Part shown: piece after piece, positions 10,301 through 19,508 of the stretch
Layout: each line of letters begins with the position of its first letter
How positions within the stretch are numbered: position 1 is the first letter of the stretch
DNA from: Methylococcales bacterium
Lineage (GTDB): Bacteria; Pseudomonadota; Gammaproteobacteria; Methylococcales; Methylomonadaceae
Length of the DNA stretch: 64,000 nt
Direction of reading: 5' to 3'
Assembly: GCA_026398895.1 (NCBI GenBank)
Contig: JAPLRZ010000055.1
Span: 1-64,000 of the forward strand
Program-made: the position numbers and the translations under genes
Notes under the pieces: generated by a model
Database searches by the model: none
What the model was told of the DNA's origin: nothing
What the model saw: only the letters and a program-made list of their open reading frames with translations

Positions 10301-10816
10301 GTGTCTAGCATACAACTTAACAGTAATCAAATAGCCTTGTTATTTCAAAACCATAATGATGCCATTGTGGCTTTTTTATTTAATCGGGTAGCTTGTCCTG
10401 AAACGGCGCAAGATTTAAGTCAAGAAGCTTATTTACGCCTGATTAATAAAAGTGAAATAACCCACGATGAAAATATCATCGGCTATCTGTTTCGTATTGC
10501 CGATCGTTTAGCGATTGATTATTTACGCCAAAAACGCTTGCCACGATATAACACCGTCGAGTTGAGCGACGATTTACCCTGCCCACAACTGCAACCTGAC
10601 GTACTTACCGAATTACATCAGCAATGCCAATTAGTATTAGACGCTATTAATACCTTACCGCGTAAATATCAGCAGGTGTTTTTATTGCGTAAAATTGATG
10701 ATCTCAGTTACAGTGAAATTGCCCAGCGTTTAAATATTTCTGAAAAAACCGTGCAGCGTTATTTAGTGAATGCCATGCTACATTGTCATCACGTCATGGA
10801 AAATCCCCCACGCTAA
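10301..10816 (+). CDS. FecI-like ECF RNA polymerase sigma factor
   Basis: Extracytoplasmic-function sigma factor of the iron-responsive FecI group. It has region 2 (CPETAQDLSQEAYLRLINKS, then YLFRIADRLAIDYLRQKR) and region 4 (LPRKYQQVFLLRKIDDLSYSEIAQRLNISEKTVQRYL) with a helix-turn-helix. It should direct transcription of the adjacent receptor gene when released by the FecR-like protein. The start is uncertain: no ATG lies at the expected place. GTG at 10301 was chosen, and a TTG at 10265 would add 12 residues. The stop overlaps the next ATG by one base (TAATG). Confidence 0.88.
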   Translation: MSSIQLNSNQIALLFQNHNDAIVAFLFNRVACPETAQDLSQEAYLRLINKSEITHDENIIGYLFRIADRLAIDYLRQKRLPRYNTVELSDDLPCPQLQPDVLTELHQQCQLVLDAINTLPRKYQQVFLLRKIDDLSYSEIAQRLNISEKTVQRYLVNAMLHCHHVMENPPR

Positions 10817-11766
10817 TGAACTACAGTGAACGACAATTAAAACAAGCGGTAACGTGGTTTGTAAGACTGCAATCCGACCAATTCTCTGAACAAGATCGGC
10901 AGCTTTTTGATGCGTGGTTAGTAAAAAACTCTGCTCATTCGGCGGCTTACGCCAAAGCACGGCAACTGTGGAATAATTTTGATGAACTCAAAACACTGAA
11001 TGACATTCCCGCACTCAATGACGCTCGCAAAGTAAAACCCACAAAAACACCGTTAGCTACCCTCGCTTTATTACTACTGATGACAGCACTGATCAGTGGT
11101 GCTTACCAAGAATACAGTACAGAAACCCTGAGCTATACCACCGCACAAGGTGAACATCGACACATCATACTTGCGGACGATTCACAGATTGACCTCAATA
11201 CCAACACCCAACTGCACGTCAAAATTTCTCTGTTGCAACGTCAAGTACATTTAATAAAAGGTGAAGCCTTATTTACCGTCCATCATGAATCATTGAGAGC
11301 TTTTACTGTGCAGGCTAATGAGTTGCAAATTCGTGATATAGGCACACGGTTTGATGTTCATCTTGCGCCTGAACGTGTGGTAGTTGCCGTTTTAGAAGGT
11401 GAAGTTGAATTGAATGACGGGGAAATCGTAAATCATGAGCCACTAACGGCGGGTAATCAGCGCGTTTACACAAAAAACACAGGACTAAATCTGCCAGAAG
11501 CCATTAATAATGAAACCATCACTGCGTGGTTGAATGGGCATTTAGTGTTCAAACGCACTCCATTAAGCCAAGTTACCGCTGAACTAGAGCGTTATCACTC
11601 GGTAAAATTTGTATTTGCTAATCCTGAACTTGCCCATGAAACGCTAAGCGGTAATTTCGACGCAAATAAGCTCGAACCTTTTCTACACGCCATTGAAACC
11701 CTATTGCCTATTCATGCAAAACGCCAAGGCAAAACCATTTTGTTACAACAAACACGAAAAAAATAA
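10816..11766 (+). CDS. FecR-like anti-sigma/signal transducer
   Basis: Inner-membrane regulator that relays receptor occupancy to the FecI-like sigma factor. The N-terminal DUF4880 segment (QAVTWFVRLQSDQFSEQDRQLFDAWL) is cytoplasmic. A single membrane helix lies at about residues 75-95 (LATLALLLLMTALISGAY). The periplasmic FecR domain follows (DDSQIDLNTNTQLHV, GEALFTVHH, FTVQANELQIRDIGTRFDV), then the C-terminal SLOG/secretin-like domain that contacts the receptor. The start is coupled to the sigma gene by TAATG. Length 316 aa is typical. Confidence 0.9.
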   Translation: MNYSERQLKQAVTWFVRLQSDQFSEQDRQLFDAWLVKNSAHSAAYAKARQLWNNFDELKTLNDIPALNDARKVKPTKTPLATLALLLLMTALISGAYQEYSTETLSYTTAQGEHRHIILADDSQIDLNTNTQLHVKISLLQRQVHLIKGEALFTVHHESLRAFTVQANELQIRDIGTRFDVHLAPERVVVAVLEGEVELNDGEIVNHEPLTAGNQRVYTKNTGLNLPEAINNETITAWLNGHLVFKRTPLSQVTAELERYHSVKFVFANPELAHETLSGNFDANKLEPFLHAIETLLPIHAKRQGKTILLQQTRKK

Positions 11767-11773
11767 TGCCGTT

Positions 11774-11809
11774 CTGGCGTGCAAGCTCTGCTTGCAAAGC
11801 CTGACTTCC
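11774..11809. repeat. GGAGT-hairpin family, half copy
   Basis: CTGGCGTGCAAGCTCTGCTT and following bases form a short stem GCAAGC/GCTTGC with a TCT loop. The sequence matches the left half of the twin-hairpin repeat at 43663-43706. It sits between the FecR-like gene and the TonB receptor gene and could act as an attenuator or processing site. Confidence 0.5.
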
Positions 11810-11923
11810 TTATAGCATTACCAAAAAAATAACTTTTTTTGTCCAGTTGGTGTGTGCAGTTTCGTTATTAACTAAGTAGCCATTCAAAAGTTACGCGCTA
11901 TTTACTTAATTACAGGACATTTT

Positions 11924-14362
11924 ATGATTAACCCACCGTTTAGATTGAGAAACTTGTCATTATTGGCATTATTACTTAGCAATGCTATTGACGCTCAAGC
12001 AGGGCAGCCAGCGTATAACTTTAATTTACCCGCACAACCCGCCGCCAGCACCTTAGATCAAATCGCTAAGTCATCAAAAACGCAATTAATTTATGCCGAT
12101 AAAAGCGTACAAGGAGTCACCGCCGCGCCAGTGCAAGGACATTACACCGCCCACGAAGCGTTAAAGGTCGCACTAAACGATACCGATTTAGCCTACGAAA
12201 AAGTGGATAACAGTGTCATTGCAGTAAAAAAAGCAGATGCCAAGACAACTGCCGCTAGTGCTACAACTTTGCCAACGATGACAGTGACTGACCAAGCAGT
12301 GCGTGATGTTAATGCACCTGATAATCCCGATTACAGCCGCACTAACGCGACTACTGCGACTAAAACCGATACCCCGCTGATGGAAACACCTTATGCGGTG
12401 ACGGTCGTGCCGCAACAGGTATTAAAAGACAAGCAGGTGATTCGTGTTGAAGATGCGGTAACTAGCGTTGCAGGTGTACAGTCTAGCTGGACAAATGGTG
12501 GACAAAGTGACGTGTTTATCATGCGTGGTTTTCAAAATCTATTCTTGTATCGAGACGGTTTTCTTCTGCCTTCGGCATTAGGTGGCGGCGGCGCAAAGCG
12601 TGAAGTCGCTAATTTGGATCGTATTGAAGTGTTAAAAGGCGCGGGTTCTATTTTATTTGGACGTAGCGAACCAGGTGGCGTTATCAATATGGTGACTAAA
12701 AGACCGCAAGCTGAATCGTATAACTCCATACAGCAACAATTTGGTTCTTATGGATTTTTCCGTACCACAGTAGATTCAACAGGTAAAATTACCAAAGACA
12801 ATACCTTGCTTTATCGCGTTAATGCGTCATACCAAAATTCGGGTTCTTACCGTGATTTTGTTTCCAATGATGATTTTTTCATCGCACCGAGTTTGACTTG
12901 GAATATTTCGGATAGAACGCAAGTGAACGTGGATGTTGAATACCAGCATTTTAATGACAGAAGTGATTCAGGTATTCCCCCGATGGGGAATCGTCCCGCT
13001 CCTGTGCCTATTAACCGTCAAATCGGCGACCCATTAAACAACAAAAACGTTGGTAACAGAACATACATAGGGGCTAACTGGTCACACGCATTCAATGATC
13101 AATGGAAGCTGACTCATCGTTTTGGTGTGGAGTTTTTGGACAAAAAGAACGATTTCACTTTCTTCTTCGGGCAACCCGATTCAGATGGTAATCTGGTTAA
13201 CATAAATGCTGACTTTTCCAATGGAAATCGTGGTTTCAACAACGGCATCACCCGTCAACAAAACTATTACACTAGCCTTAATTTAGCGGGTAAGTTTAAT
13301 ACCTCGGTGCTGGAGCATTCTACCTTATGGGGTTTTGATTATTTTGTTATTGATAACCAAGGTGCGAGTGCTTGTTGTGCGGCGTTTCCTATGGAAGCCA
13401 ATTTTAATATTTTCAATCCAACTTATCAAACGAGCAGAGACCCTGCTGCATCGGCTTACACAGCTAACCCTAAATTCAACCAAGAGTGGTATGGTCTGTA
13501 TTTTCAAGACCAAATCAAGTTTCCGTTCAATGTCTACGGTAACGTCGGCATCCGTTATGACAATGCCACCAGTACCCAGTATGCAACTAACGGTGATTAC
13601 ACCAAAACGGTTGATACCCATTTCAGCCCGCGTGGTGGCTTGCTATGGAAACCAGTGAACTGGTTATCGGTGTTCAGTAACTACAGTACAAATTTTGGCC
13701 CTTCCAACAATCAATTTAATGCGCCAAATCAACAAGTATTACCACCCACCTTAGCAAATCAGTGGGAAGTGGGCGCGAAAACTGAATTCTTCAATGGGCG
13801 TTTAACCTCATCGTTTGCGTATTTTGATTTAACCAAAACCAACGTGGCGGTTTCTGATCCGACAAATCCTACTATTCAAATTGCTTCTGGCAAACAAGAA
13901 AGTCGCGGCTATGAATTTGAAGTAGCAGGTGAGATGTTACCTGGTTGGCGTACGGTTGCTGCTTATACCAATCTTACTTATGTCAAAATTAAAGTTGGCT
14001 TTAATGGCGGCGTTGATGATGATAGCGGACATCGACTGTTTAACACGCCACGCAATTATGGCAGTTTATGGAATACTTACGAATTCCAAAATGCTACATT
14101 ACGCGGCTTAAAAGTGGGTGGTGGTGTGATTGCTTCTAGCCAAAGCCAAGGCACAAACGCTAACGACTTCCAATTACCTGGTTATGTGACGATGAACCTG
14201 ATGAGTAGTTACGGATTAAAAGTTGCGGGGAAAAATATCACGTTTCAACTTAATGCCAACAACCTGCTAGATAAACATTACTACTCAGGTACAAATACAG
14301 GCAGCATGATCGGCGTTGCAGCACCCAGAAACTTTATGGGATCGATAAAACTAGAGTTTTAA
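11924..14362 (+). CDS. TonB-dependent ferric-siderophore receptor with STN signalling domain
   Basis: Outer membrane gated porin for a ferric siderophore. A signal peptide (residues 1-27) is followed by an N-terminal STN domain (about 40-95) that signals to FecR, a plug domain (about 135-240, including ETPYAVTVVPQQVL, VEDAVTSVAGVQ, RIEVLKGAGSILFGRSEPGG and GVINMVTKRPQ) and a 22-strand barrel ending in Phe (GSIKLEF), as outer membrane insertion requires. Length 812 aa fits FpvA/FecA-type transducers. The upstream fecI-fecR-like pair indicates autoinduction by its own substrate. The specific siderophore is unknown. Confidence 0.92.
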   Translation: MINPPFRLRNLSLLALLLSNAIDAQAGQPAYNFNLPAQPAASTLDQIAKSSKTQLIYADKSVQGVTAAPVQGHYTAHEALKVALNDTDLAYEKVDNSVIAVKKADAKTTAASATTLPTMTVTDQAVRDVNAPDNPDYSRTNATTATKTDTPLMETPYAVTVVPQQVLKDKQVIRVEDAVTSVAGVQSSWTNGGQSDVFIMRGFQNLFLYRDGFLLPSALGGGGAKREVANLDRIEVLKGAGSILFGRSEPGGVINMVTKRPQAESYNSIQQQFGSYGFFRTTVDSTGKITKDNTLLYRVNASYQNSGSYRDFVSNDDFFIAPSLTWNISDRTQVNVDVEYQHFNDRSDSGIPPMGNRPAPVPINRQIGDPLNNKNVGNRTYIGANWSHAFNDQWKLTHRFGVEFLDKKNDFTFFFGQPDSDGNLVNINADFSNGNRGFNNGITRQQNYYTSLNLAGKFNTSVLEHSTLWGFDYFVIDNQGASACCAAFPMEANFNIFNPTYQTSRDPAASAYTANPKFNQEWYGLYFQDQIKFPFNVYGNVGIRYDNATSTQYATNGDYTKTVDTHFSPRGGLLWKPVNWLSVFSNYSTNFGPSNNQFNAPNQQVLPPTLANQWEVGAKTEFFNGRLTSSFAYFDLTKTNVAVSDPTNPTIQIASGKQESRGYEFEVAGEMLPGWRTVAAYTNLTYVKIKVGFNGGVDDDSGHRLFNTPRNYGSLWNTYEFQNATLRGLKVGGGVIASSQSQGTNANDFQLPGYVTMNLMSSYGLKVAGKNITFQLNANNLLDKHYYSGTNTGSMIGVAAPRNFMGSIKLEF

Positions 14363-14371
14363 GTCGCGTAA

Positions 14372-14401
14372 GTTGGGTTGCCGTCTTTTTGGCAACCCAA
14401 C
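14372..14401. terminator. Hairpin after TonB receptor gene
   Basis: Perfect 11-bp inverted repeat GTTGGGTTGCC / GGCAACCCAAC with an 8-nt loop, 9 bp past the receptor stop, followed by ATTTTCT. It probably terminates or stabilises the receptor mRNA. The T run is short. Confidence 0.55.
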
Positions 14402-14475
14402 ATTTTCTAGTATTCGTTGGGTTGCGAAAGAGCCGCTACCCACAACCTAGACTGGTGATGGGTTAAATCTGTTAA

Positions 14476-14532
14476 GGAGTCCAAAACACGTTTTGGACGT
14501 TTTTAGCAAGTCCAAGTCGTGCCTTGGACTCC
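14476..14532. repeat. GGAGT...ACTCC twin-hairpin repeat
   Basis: Two adjacent hairpins bounded by GGAGT (14476) and ACTCC (14528): stem GTCCAAAA/TTTTGGAC with a CACG loop, then GTCCAAG/CTTGGAC with a 6-nt loop. The first is followed by GTTTTTAG and could terminate. It has the same architecture as 43663-43706 and 53629-53685 with different stem sequences. Confidence 0.65.
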
Positions 14533-14611
14533 GAACTATCGGTTGCGGAATCTGATTTTAATAAAACACAGGTTTAATCCACTACCCCTAGACTCTATAT
14601 TTTCAGCCACC

Positions 14612-15778
14612 ATGCTCAACTTAACCCTAAAAAATCGTCGCAAACTCTGGCTCAAAGTACACCTGTATCTTGGGTTATTTGCAGGTGCGGTGTTTGTCAT
14701 CATTGGTTTAACGGGTAGCCTATTGGCATTTGAATACCCGTTAGATGAAGCCTTAAATGCCGACTTAATGACAGTATCGGTGTATGACAATAAAACCATC
14801 ATGCCATTAGATGACATTGTTGCCGCTGGTTTAAAAGCCGCGCCTGCTAACGGCACGGTGTTAAATATAGATTTTCCGCGCCACGAACAACTGGCTTACG
14901 CACTGTGGTTTGAACAACCGTCTGGCAACCCAAACTTTCCAACACGTCATCAAATTTTTATCAACCCGTACACGGCACAAGTCACAGGACAGCGTTTGCT
15001 GATTGATTTTGACCATATCTGGCGTGATCCGTTTAAAGATTTTATTTTGCGCCTGCATTACACAATGTGCTTAGGCGAAAACGGTATGACTATCGTGGGT
15101 TTTATCGGTATAGGCTTATTATTTTCGCTACTGACTGGGCTGATTGTTTGGTATCCCTTGGGTGGGCAATTTAAAAAAGCCCTGACCATCAAACGTAACG
15201 CTAGTTTTACCCGATTCAATTTTGACTTGCACAAAACCATGGGTTTTTACGGCGGCTTTGTTCTGCTGTACTTAGTGCTATCGGGCGTATATTTGATTTT
15301 TCCTGATTACGGACGAGGCTTAGTGAGTGTGTTTTCGCCTGTCACTCCGTGGACAAATTATCACAGCGTTAGCCCAATAGCCGATAAAATCCCCATCAAT
15401 ATGACGAAAGTTGTCGCTATTACTGATGCCTATTTTCCAGACGGTAGTTATCAATACATCGTATTTCCACAAAATGCCCAAGATGTTTATGTGGTTGGCA
15501 AACGAGCAAATGATGAAGTTAACCAGCATCACCCTTATCGGCAACTGTGGATAGACCAATACAGCGGAAAAATTGTTCACGAACAAAATGCAGATACTCG
15601 CAGCGCAGGCGATATTTTTGAGGAATGGTTATATCCATTACATACAGGTGAAGCATTTGGTTTTATCGGACAACTGATTATTTTAATTACGGGGCTATTG
15701 CCGCTATTGCTTTATATCACTGGCGTAATCCGCTGGTTACAAAAACGTAAAACTGCACAGAATAGTAAAGTAGGCTAG
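14612..15778 (+). CDS. PepSY-associated transmembrane protein
   Basis: PepSY_TM family inner-membrane protein with about four helices: LWLKVHLYLGLFAGAVFVIIGLTGS near residues 13-40, a pair at about 160-240, and a C-terminal helix before RWLQKRK. Conserved histidines in the first helix (KVHLYLG), in FILRLHYTM, in NFDLHKTMGFYGG and in LYPLHTGEAFG suggest heme binding and reductase-like activity. Members of this family often sit beside siderophore receptors and are thought to help reduce ferric siderophore in the periplasm or inner membrane. The start at MLNLTLKNRRKLW matches the family; the upstream extension does not. Confidence 0.82.
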   Translation: MLNLTLKNRRKLWLKVHLYLGLFAGAVFVIIGLTGSLLAFEYPLDEALNADLMTVSVYDNKTIMPLDDIVAAGLKAAPANGTVLNIDFPRHEQLAYALWFEQPSGNPNFPTRHQIFINPYTAQVTGQRLLIDFDHIWRDPFKDFILRLHYTMCLGENGMTIVGFIGIGLLFSLLTGLIVWYPLGGQFKKALTIKRNASFTRFNFDLHKTMGFYGGFVLLYLVLSGVYLIFPDYGRGLVSVFSPVTPWTNYHSVSPIADKIPINMTKVVAITDAYFPDGSYQYIVFPQNAQDVYVVGKRANDEVNQHHPYRQLWIDQYSGKIVHEQNADTRSAGDIFEEWLYPLHTGEAFGFIGQLIILITGLLPLLLYITGVIRWLQKRKTAQNSKVG

Positions 15779-15792
15779 CATTAAGTAACACT

Positions 15793-15816
15793 GTGTACAA
15801 ACTTAAGTTTGTACAC
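15793..15816. terminator. Perfect palindrome between convergent genes
   Basis: A 24-bp perfect palindrome GTGTACAAACTT/AAGTTTGTACAC lies between the PepSY gene stop (15778) and the cis/trans isomerase stop (15826). As RNA it would form a hairpin on either strand, so it may be a bidirectional terminator. It lacks a long T run. Confidence 0.5.
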
Positions 15817-15825
15817 CGAAAAACG

Positions 15826-18210
15826 TTACAAATTTTCGTAGCGATTCATATCAAATAATCCACCTGTTTCTGGTTGTTGGCTCAGGTGTTTTTGATTGAA
15901 AAAATCGTAATATTGCCAAATTTCTGGGTTATTGCGGCGAATACCGTAGTGACTGTAAAAACTGTCTATCTCGGTTTCGGTTTGGCTGTGTTTGAGCTGG
16001 TCGATAAAATCAGTGAATTGGAGTGCAGAAACTGCCAAGAAAATATTTGGATAACTGCCTATAAAATCAGGAATGACAGTTAAAGTATCTTTTTCAGGTT
16101 CTCTGCGTAAATCTTCGGCAAAAATAAACGAGACGTTGCGTAAATTTTTATTGCGAATGAGTGTGTACACAGGGTCTTGTTCGGGCTTGGCGGTTTTTAC
16201 GCGTAAAAAAGACACTTCGGGTAATGCAGTCAGATCTTTGCCTATTAATTTGGTTAGTTGGCGGGCGAACTGGTCAATTTGTTGCTGTTGGCTTGCATTA
16301 TCGGCAAGCGTACAATTTTGTTGACACCGATTAGTAGTGTCTACTTTACCACCTGCCAGTCCTAGTTTTTGTTGTACTTCGGCAAAAAACTCGCTTTTGT
16401 AATCAGTGCTTTTATAAGTAATTGCAGGTTCTTTGTCTGTACCAAAACTGGGCGTTTCAAAATAACCAAATAATTTAAGGTCAATGCCTTGATACCAGTC
16501 GTCGTGTAGCGGTTTTTGTGCTGTTAAGGGAATAAATTTAAGAAATAAATTTTCTGCTTCCATGCGTAAAAAGTCCATGTATAGGCGAGTGGTGACTTGA
16601 TGCCCCGCGCTGCCATAAACGTTGTAACCTGCTACCAGCAAATAATGAATGCGTTCAAAGATTGGGTAATCGACTACCCACGCGGTTAGCGGCGTTTGTC
16701 CTAAAAGACCTGTGACTACTGTGGCATTGTCATAATGGCGGAATACGGTGAGTAAAGCGTTTTCATTATGACCGTCACCATCCCAGATTAAATCCAGATT
16801 AGGAGCTTGCTGTTGCCACAATACTTGGCTAACAAAAGTATCTTTGTTTTGTAAATAGTGACGTTGCAGCTCTTGAAATTGCCGCCATTCTTTAAAACCA
16901 ATGCCTTCACCTTCGGATGCTGGCAGTCGTAAATACTCACTATTTTCGGCTAAAAATTGGCTGCTTTGCTTATTGTATTGGGTTTGTGGTTTGAGAAAAG
17001 CCACCCAGAATTGATCTCGAATGACGTTTAATGCGGCTTGCCCCATGCACACTGGCCCTTTGATAAAGCCAGAAAAAAAGAATTGGGAATCATCAAGCAG
17101 GAATTGATAACGTGACACTTCAGGCAGTTCGCGAAAGGTCTTAAATGGATTGGCGGCACTGACTTGGTCGTAACTGGGTAACTGGGTGACAGTGTAATCA
17201 GGCATTAAAAACAGGGTGCGTAAGCGTACCATTTTTTCATTACTAAGCTGATAAACAAAATGGTCTTTATCAACAATAGTTGAAGTAAGCGGGCGTAGTC
17301 GATAATAAAACTGGCTAGTTTTTGGATCATCAAATGGTCTAACACTGTTAATTTCTGCGAGTGCTTGCCCAGATGGGGTTTTAGAACGCACCAGTTTGTA
17401 AAATTCGTTAGCGGGATGTCCTTTAAAATGTAGATCGCCTAAATACAAATGCTCATAAAAATAGCGGCTACTGAGTTGTTCTTTGAGTGAACGACCATTA
17501 AAAAACGCTTCCCACCGACTGATTTCAGCAATAGCTGCGGGTGATAATGAAAATTTATGGTCAACCGTCGCTCCATCTTGTAGCCAGTTTAATAAGGTAT
17601 TTTCCTGTTGTTCTGTCAGTGGTGACATTCCATAAGGCATACCCCACAGTGGGTGTTTTTGTTGATGCTCAGCAAATTCGTCCAGCGTGGGACATTGTAA
17701 TTTACGCTCTAGGGTCAGTTCGATGTCTTTAGGAAGCTTGCCCGTCGTTGGTAACGGATGCTCACGTTTTAAGCGCAACAATTTAGCGATTAAGGATTTA
17801 TTGAGATTGTCTTGTGGGCTGTTATTGTCTTCATTAATGACGGAAAAAAAATCTTTTTTTCGCCAGCCTGCGGTGCTGGTTTCATCAATGAACAAACGTG
17901 TGGGTTCAACGGCTTCCAATCGTTCATGATCGTAAACAGTGTGTTTAGTCGCGCCTCGCGCTAAGCCTTCAGCAGCAGTGAGTTTTAGTTGGCAAGGGGA
18001 GTCGTAACAGGCATGGCAAGCGACACAACGCGCATCCAGTATCGGTTTGACATCCTTGCTGTAAGACACGGGTGCGTGTTGTGTGTTAATCGGTATCGGC
18101 TGGCTGTCTTTATGTGCGAACGAAAGCACATCACTATAAACGACAGCAAAACAGCTGAAAATAATGGTAATGATAAAACTGTTAAGTTTTAAAGCCGCAT
18201 TTTTTATCAT
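15826..18210 (-). CDS. cti: Fatty acid cis/trans isomerase
   Basis: Periplasmic heme enzyme that converts cis-unsaturated membrane fatty acids to trans forms, rigidifying the membrane under solvent, heat or osmotic stress. It has an N-terminal signal peptide and a cytochrome c heme site CVACH about 60 residues in, within CVACHACYDSPCQL as is usual for Cti. The 794 aa length fits, and the body carries typical Cti segments (PVCMGQAALNVIRDQFWV, WVVDYPIFERIHYLLVAGYNVYG). It is transcribed convergently to the iron-uptake genes. Cti is mostly known in Pseudomonas, Vibrio and methanotrophs. Confidence 0.93.
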   Translation of the reverse strand: MIKNAALKLNSFIITIIFSCFAVVYSDVLSFAHKDSQPIPINTQHAPVSYSKDVKPILDARCVACHACYDSPCQLKLTAAEGLARGATKHTVYDHERLEAVEPTRLFIDETSTAGWRKKDFFSVINEDNNSPQDNLNKSLIAKLLRLKREHPLPTTGKLPKDIELTLERKLQCPTLDEFAEHQQKHPLWGMPYGMSPLTEQQENTLLNWLQDGATVDHKFSLSPAAIAEISRWEAFFNGRSLKEQLSSRYFYEHLYLGDLHFKGHPANEFYKLVRSKTPSGQALAEINSVRPFDDPKTSQFYYRLRPLTSTIVDKDHFVYQLSNEKMVRLRTLFLMPDYTVTQLPSYDQVSAANPFKTFRELPEVSRYQFLLDDSQFFFSGFIKGPVCMGQAALNVIRDQFWVAFLKPQTQYNKQSSQFLAENSEYLRLPASEGEGIGFKEWRQFQELQRHYLQNKDTFVSQVLWQQQAPNLDLIWDGDGHNENALLTVFRHYDNATVVTGLLGQTPLTAWVVDYPIFERIHYLLVAGYNVYGSAGHQVTTRLYMDFLRMEAENLFLKFIPLTAQKPLHDDWYQGIDLKLFGYFETPSFGTDKEPAITYKSTDYKSEFFAEVQQKLGLAGGKVDTTNRCQQNCTLADNASQQQQIDQFARQLTKLIGKDLTALPEVSFLRVKTAKPEQDPVYTLIRNKNLRNVSFIFAEDLRREPEKDTLTVIPDFIGSYPNIFLAVSALQFTDFIDQLKHSQTETEIDSFYSHYGIRRNNPEIWQYYDFFNQKHLSQQPETGGLFDMNRYENL

Positions 18211-18244
18211 AGTTCAAACATTAATTTGCCAAAAATTGACCTCA

Positions 18245-18844
18245 CTATAGCGAACGCGCTAAACGGTGCAGTGCTTCACTACCATGACTAAAGATAGGCC
18301 ACCCGTCACCCGTCAACACGGCAGTGATGTTTGGTAATTCAGCAAGACGTTTTACCGATTTTACCGCTAAGTGTTTATCGGTAAGTTTGGCATCAGGCAG
18401 TAAACATAATTCACCCGCAACATGGCAACGAATTAAATCGCCTGTGATAAGGGTGTGATGGTCTAATAATAATGCCAGTTCGCCCGCAGTTTTTGAACCG
18501 TGCAGTTGATAGGCAATCAGCCCTGCAAACACCTCTTCTTTATCATGAATCCAATGATCACAAAATATAGGAAAACGCTCTTCTTCATCCGCTGGGGCAT
18601 AAACTAACGCGCCTGTGCTACTGACAATTTGTTCAGTGGCACGACAATGATCACTATTGGTGACGATAATATGATTAACGCCACCTAAGCGTTGTAAATG
18701 GTCGTGGTCATGTTCAGACATGGGCAATGGATCAATCAATACATTGCCTTCATCACGCACCCACAATACGCTGTGAAAATCTAGGTTGCGTTGTTTGTCA
18801 AATTCTGACCAGCCAAATAAATCTTTTCGGTGTAATTGTTTCAT
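18245..18844 (-). CDS. Metallo-beta-lactamase-fold protein with incomplete metal sites
   Basis: The 199-aa protein has the size and layout of small MBL-fold hydrolases: NVLIDPLPMSEHDHDHL for the early strand, VNHIIVTNSDHCRAT where HxHxDH should be, then TLITGDLIRCH and LTGDGWPIFSHG. The HxH half of the first metal motif is replaced by N-S and only the DH survives, so both zinc sites look incomplete and hydrolase activity is doubtful. The start at MKQLHRKD has AGGAGA upstream, so an upstream extension overlapping the DUF1289 gene is rejected. It lies just downstream of that gene on the same strand. Confidence 0.7.
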   Translation of the reverse strand: MKQLHRKDLFGWSEFDKQRNLDFHSVLWVRDEGNVLIDPLPMSEHDHDHLQRLGGVNHIIVTNSDHCRATEQIVSSTGALVYAPADEEERFPIFCDHWIHDKEEVFAGLIAYQLHGSKTAGELALLLDHHTLITGDLIRCHVAGELCLLPDAKLTDKHLAVKSVKRLAELPNITAVLTGDGWPIFSHGSEALHRLARSL

Positions 18845-18875
18845 CGCATATCTCCTGTGCTGAGCATTATAGTCA

Positions 18876-19079
18876 TTATTTTTGCTGATAGCGGTGTTGC
18901 CGAGTCTTTGCATTTGCTAGAAAAAGCTGGCGAGTCTGTTCATCAACGTCAGTCCAATGAGTGATTTCATCAAGCGTACGAAAACAACCCAAGCAAATGT
19001 CATTATCGTCCAGACAGCAATTTCTTACGCAAGGCGAGGATAGTTGATTATTTGGATGTGTTAATTTATCAGTTATCAT
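18876..19079 (-). CDS. DUF1289 cysteine-rich small protein
   Basis: A 67-aa protein with the DUF1289 pattern CVRNCCLDDNDICLGCFRTLDEITHW: four conserved cysteines followed by a C-x-G-C-x-R-T-x-x-E-I signature. This suggests a small metal- or Fe-S-binding fold. Function is not established for the family. It precedes the MBL-like gene by 31 bp on the same strand, so the two are probably cotranscribed. Confidence 0.85.
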   Translation of the reverse strand: MITDKLTHPNNQLSSPCVRNCCLDDNDICLGCFRTLDEITHWTDVDEQTRQLFLANAKTRQHRYQQK

Positions 19080-19508
19080 GCACCACCACCACCCCGTGTG
19101 GATAATTTAATTTTCATAAAAAACCTTAGTTCTGATTATATTTGATTTGTTTGCTCGGTAATTTGATAAACAGGTTCCAATAAAATACAAAATCTCCTAA
19201 TACATCATACTAGGCTTTACGAGTTTCGTTGCATGGTGTAATACTAAATTTTTGTGACATTACGATTCAATAATTATGAGTTAAGCAAATTGTTGAATAA
19301 TCATTAAGCAAATTCACACCAAAAACTGTGCTAAGTTTACTTGCTATTTTCATCGGTCTGGGCGGGAGTAGGTTATAATGCCAAATTAACGCAATAGTTT
19401 GGATTAGGGGCATTTGTAGCTATTTCTTACCACGCAATTTTTTTAATATATTATGTACTCAATCTACTTTTTTAAATTCAATAGGCAAAGACTCCAAGGA
19501 AAATAAAA
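19080..19508. promoter_or_regulatory. Divergent intergenic region with possible -10 element
   Basis: About 430 bp with no gene, between the leftward DUF1289 gene and the rightward 19509 gene. A consensus TATAAT is seen at 19374-19379, but no good -35 lies 16-18 bp upstream, so it is only a candidate promoter for the 19509 gene. Confidence 0.3.
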
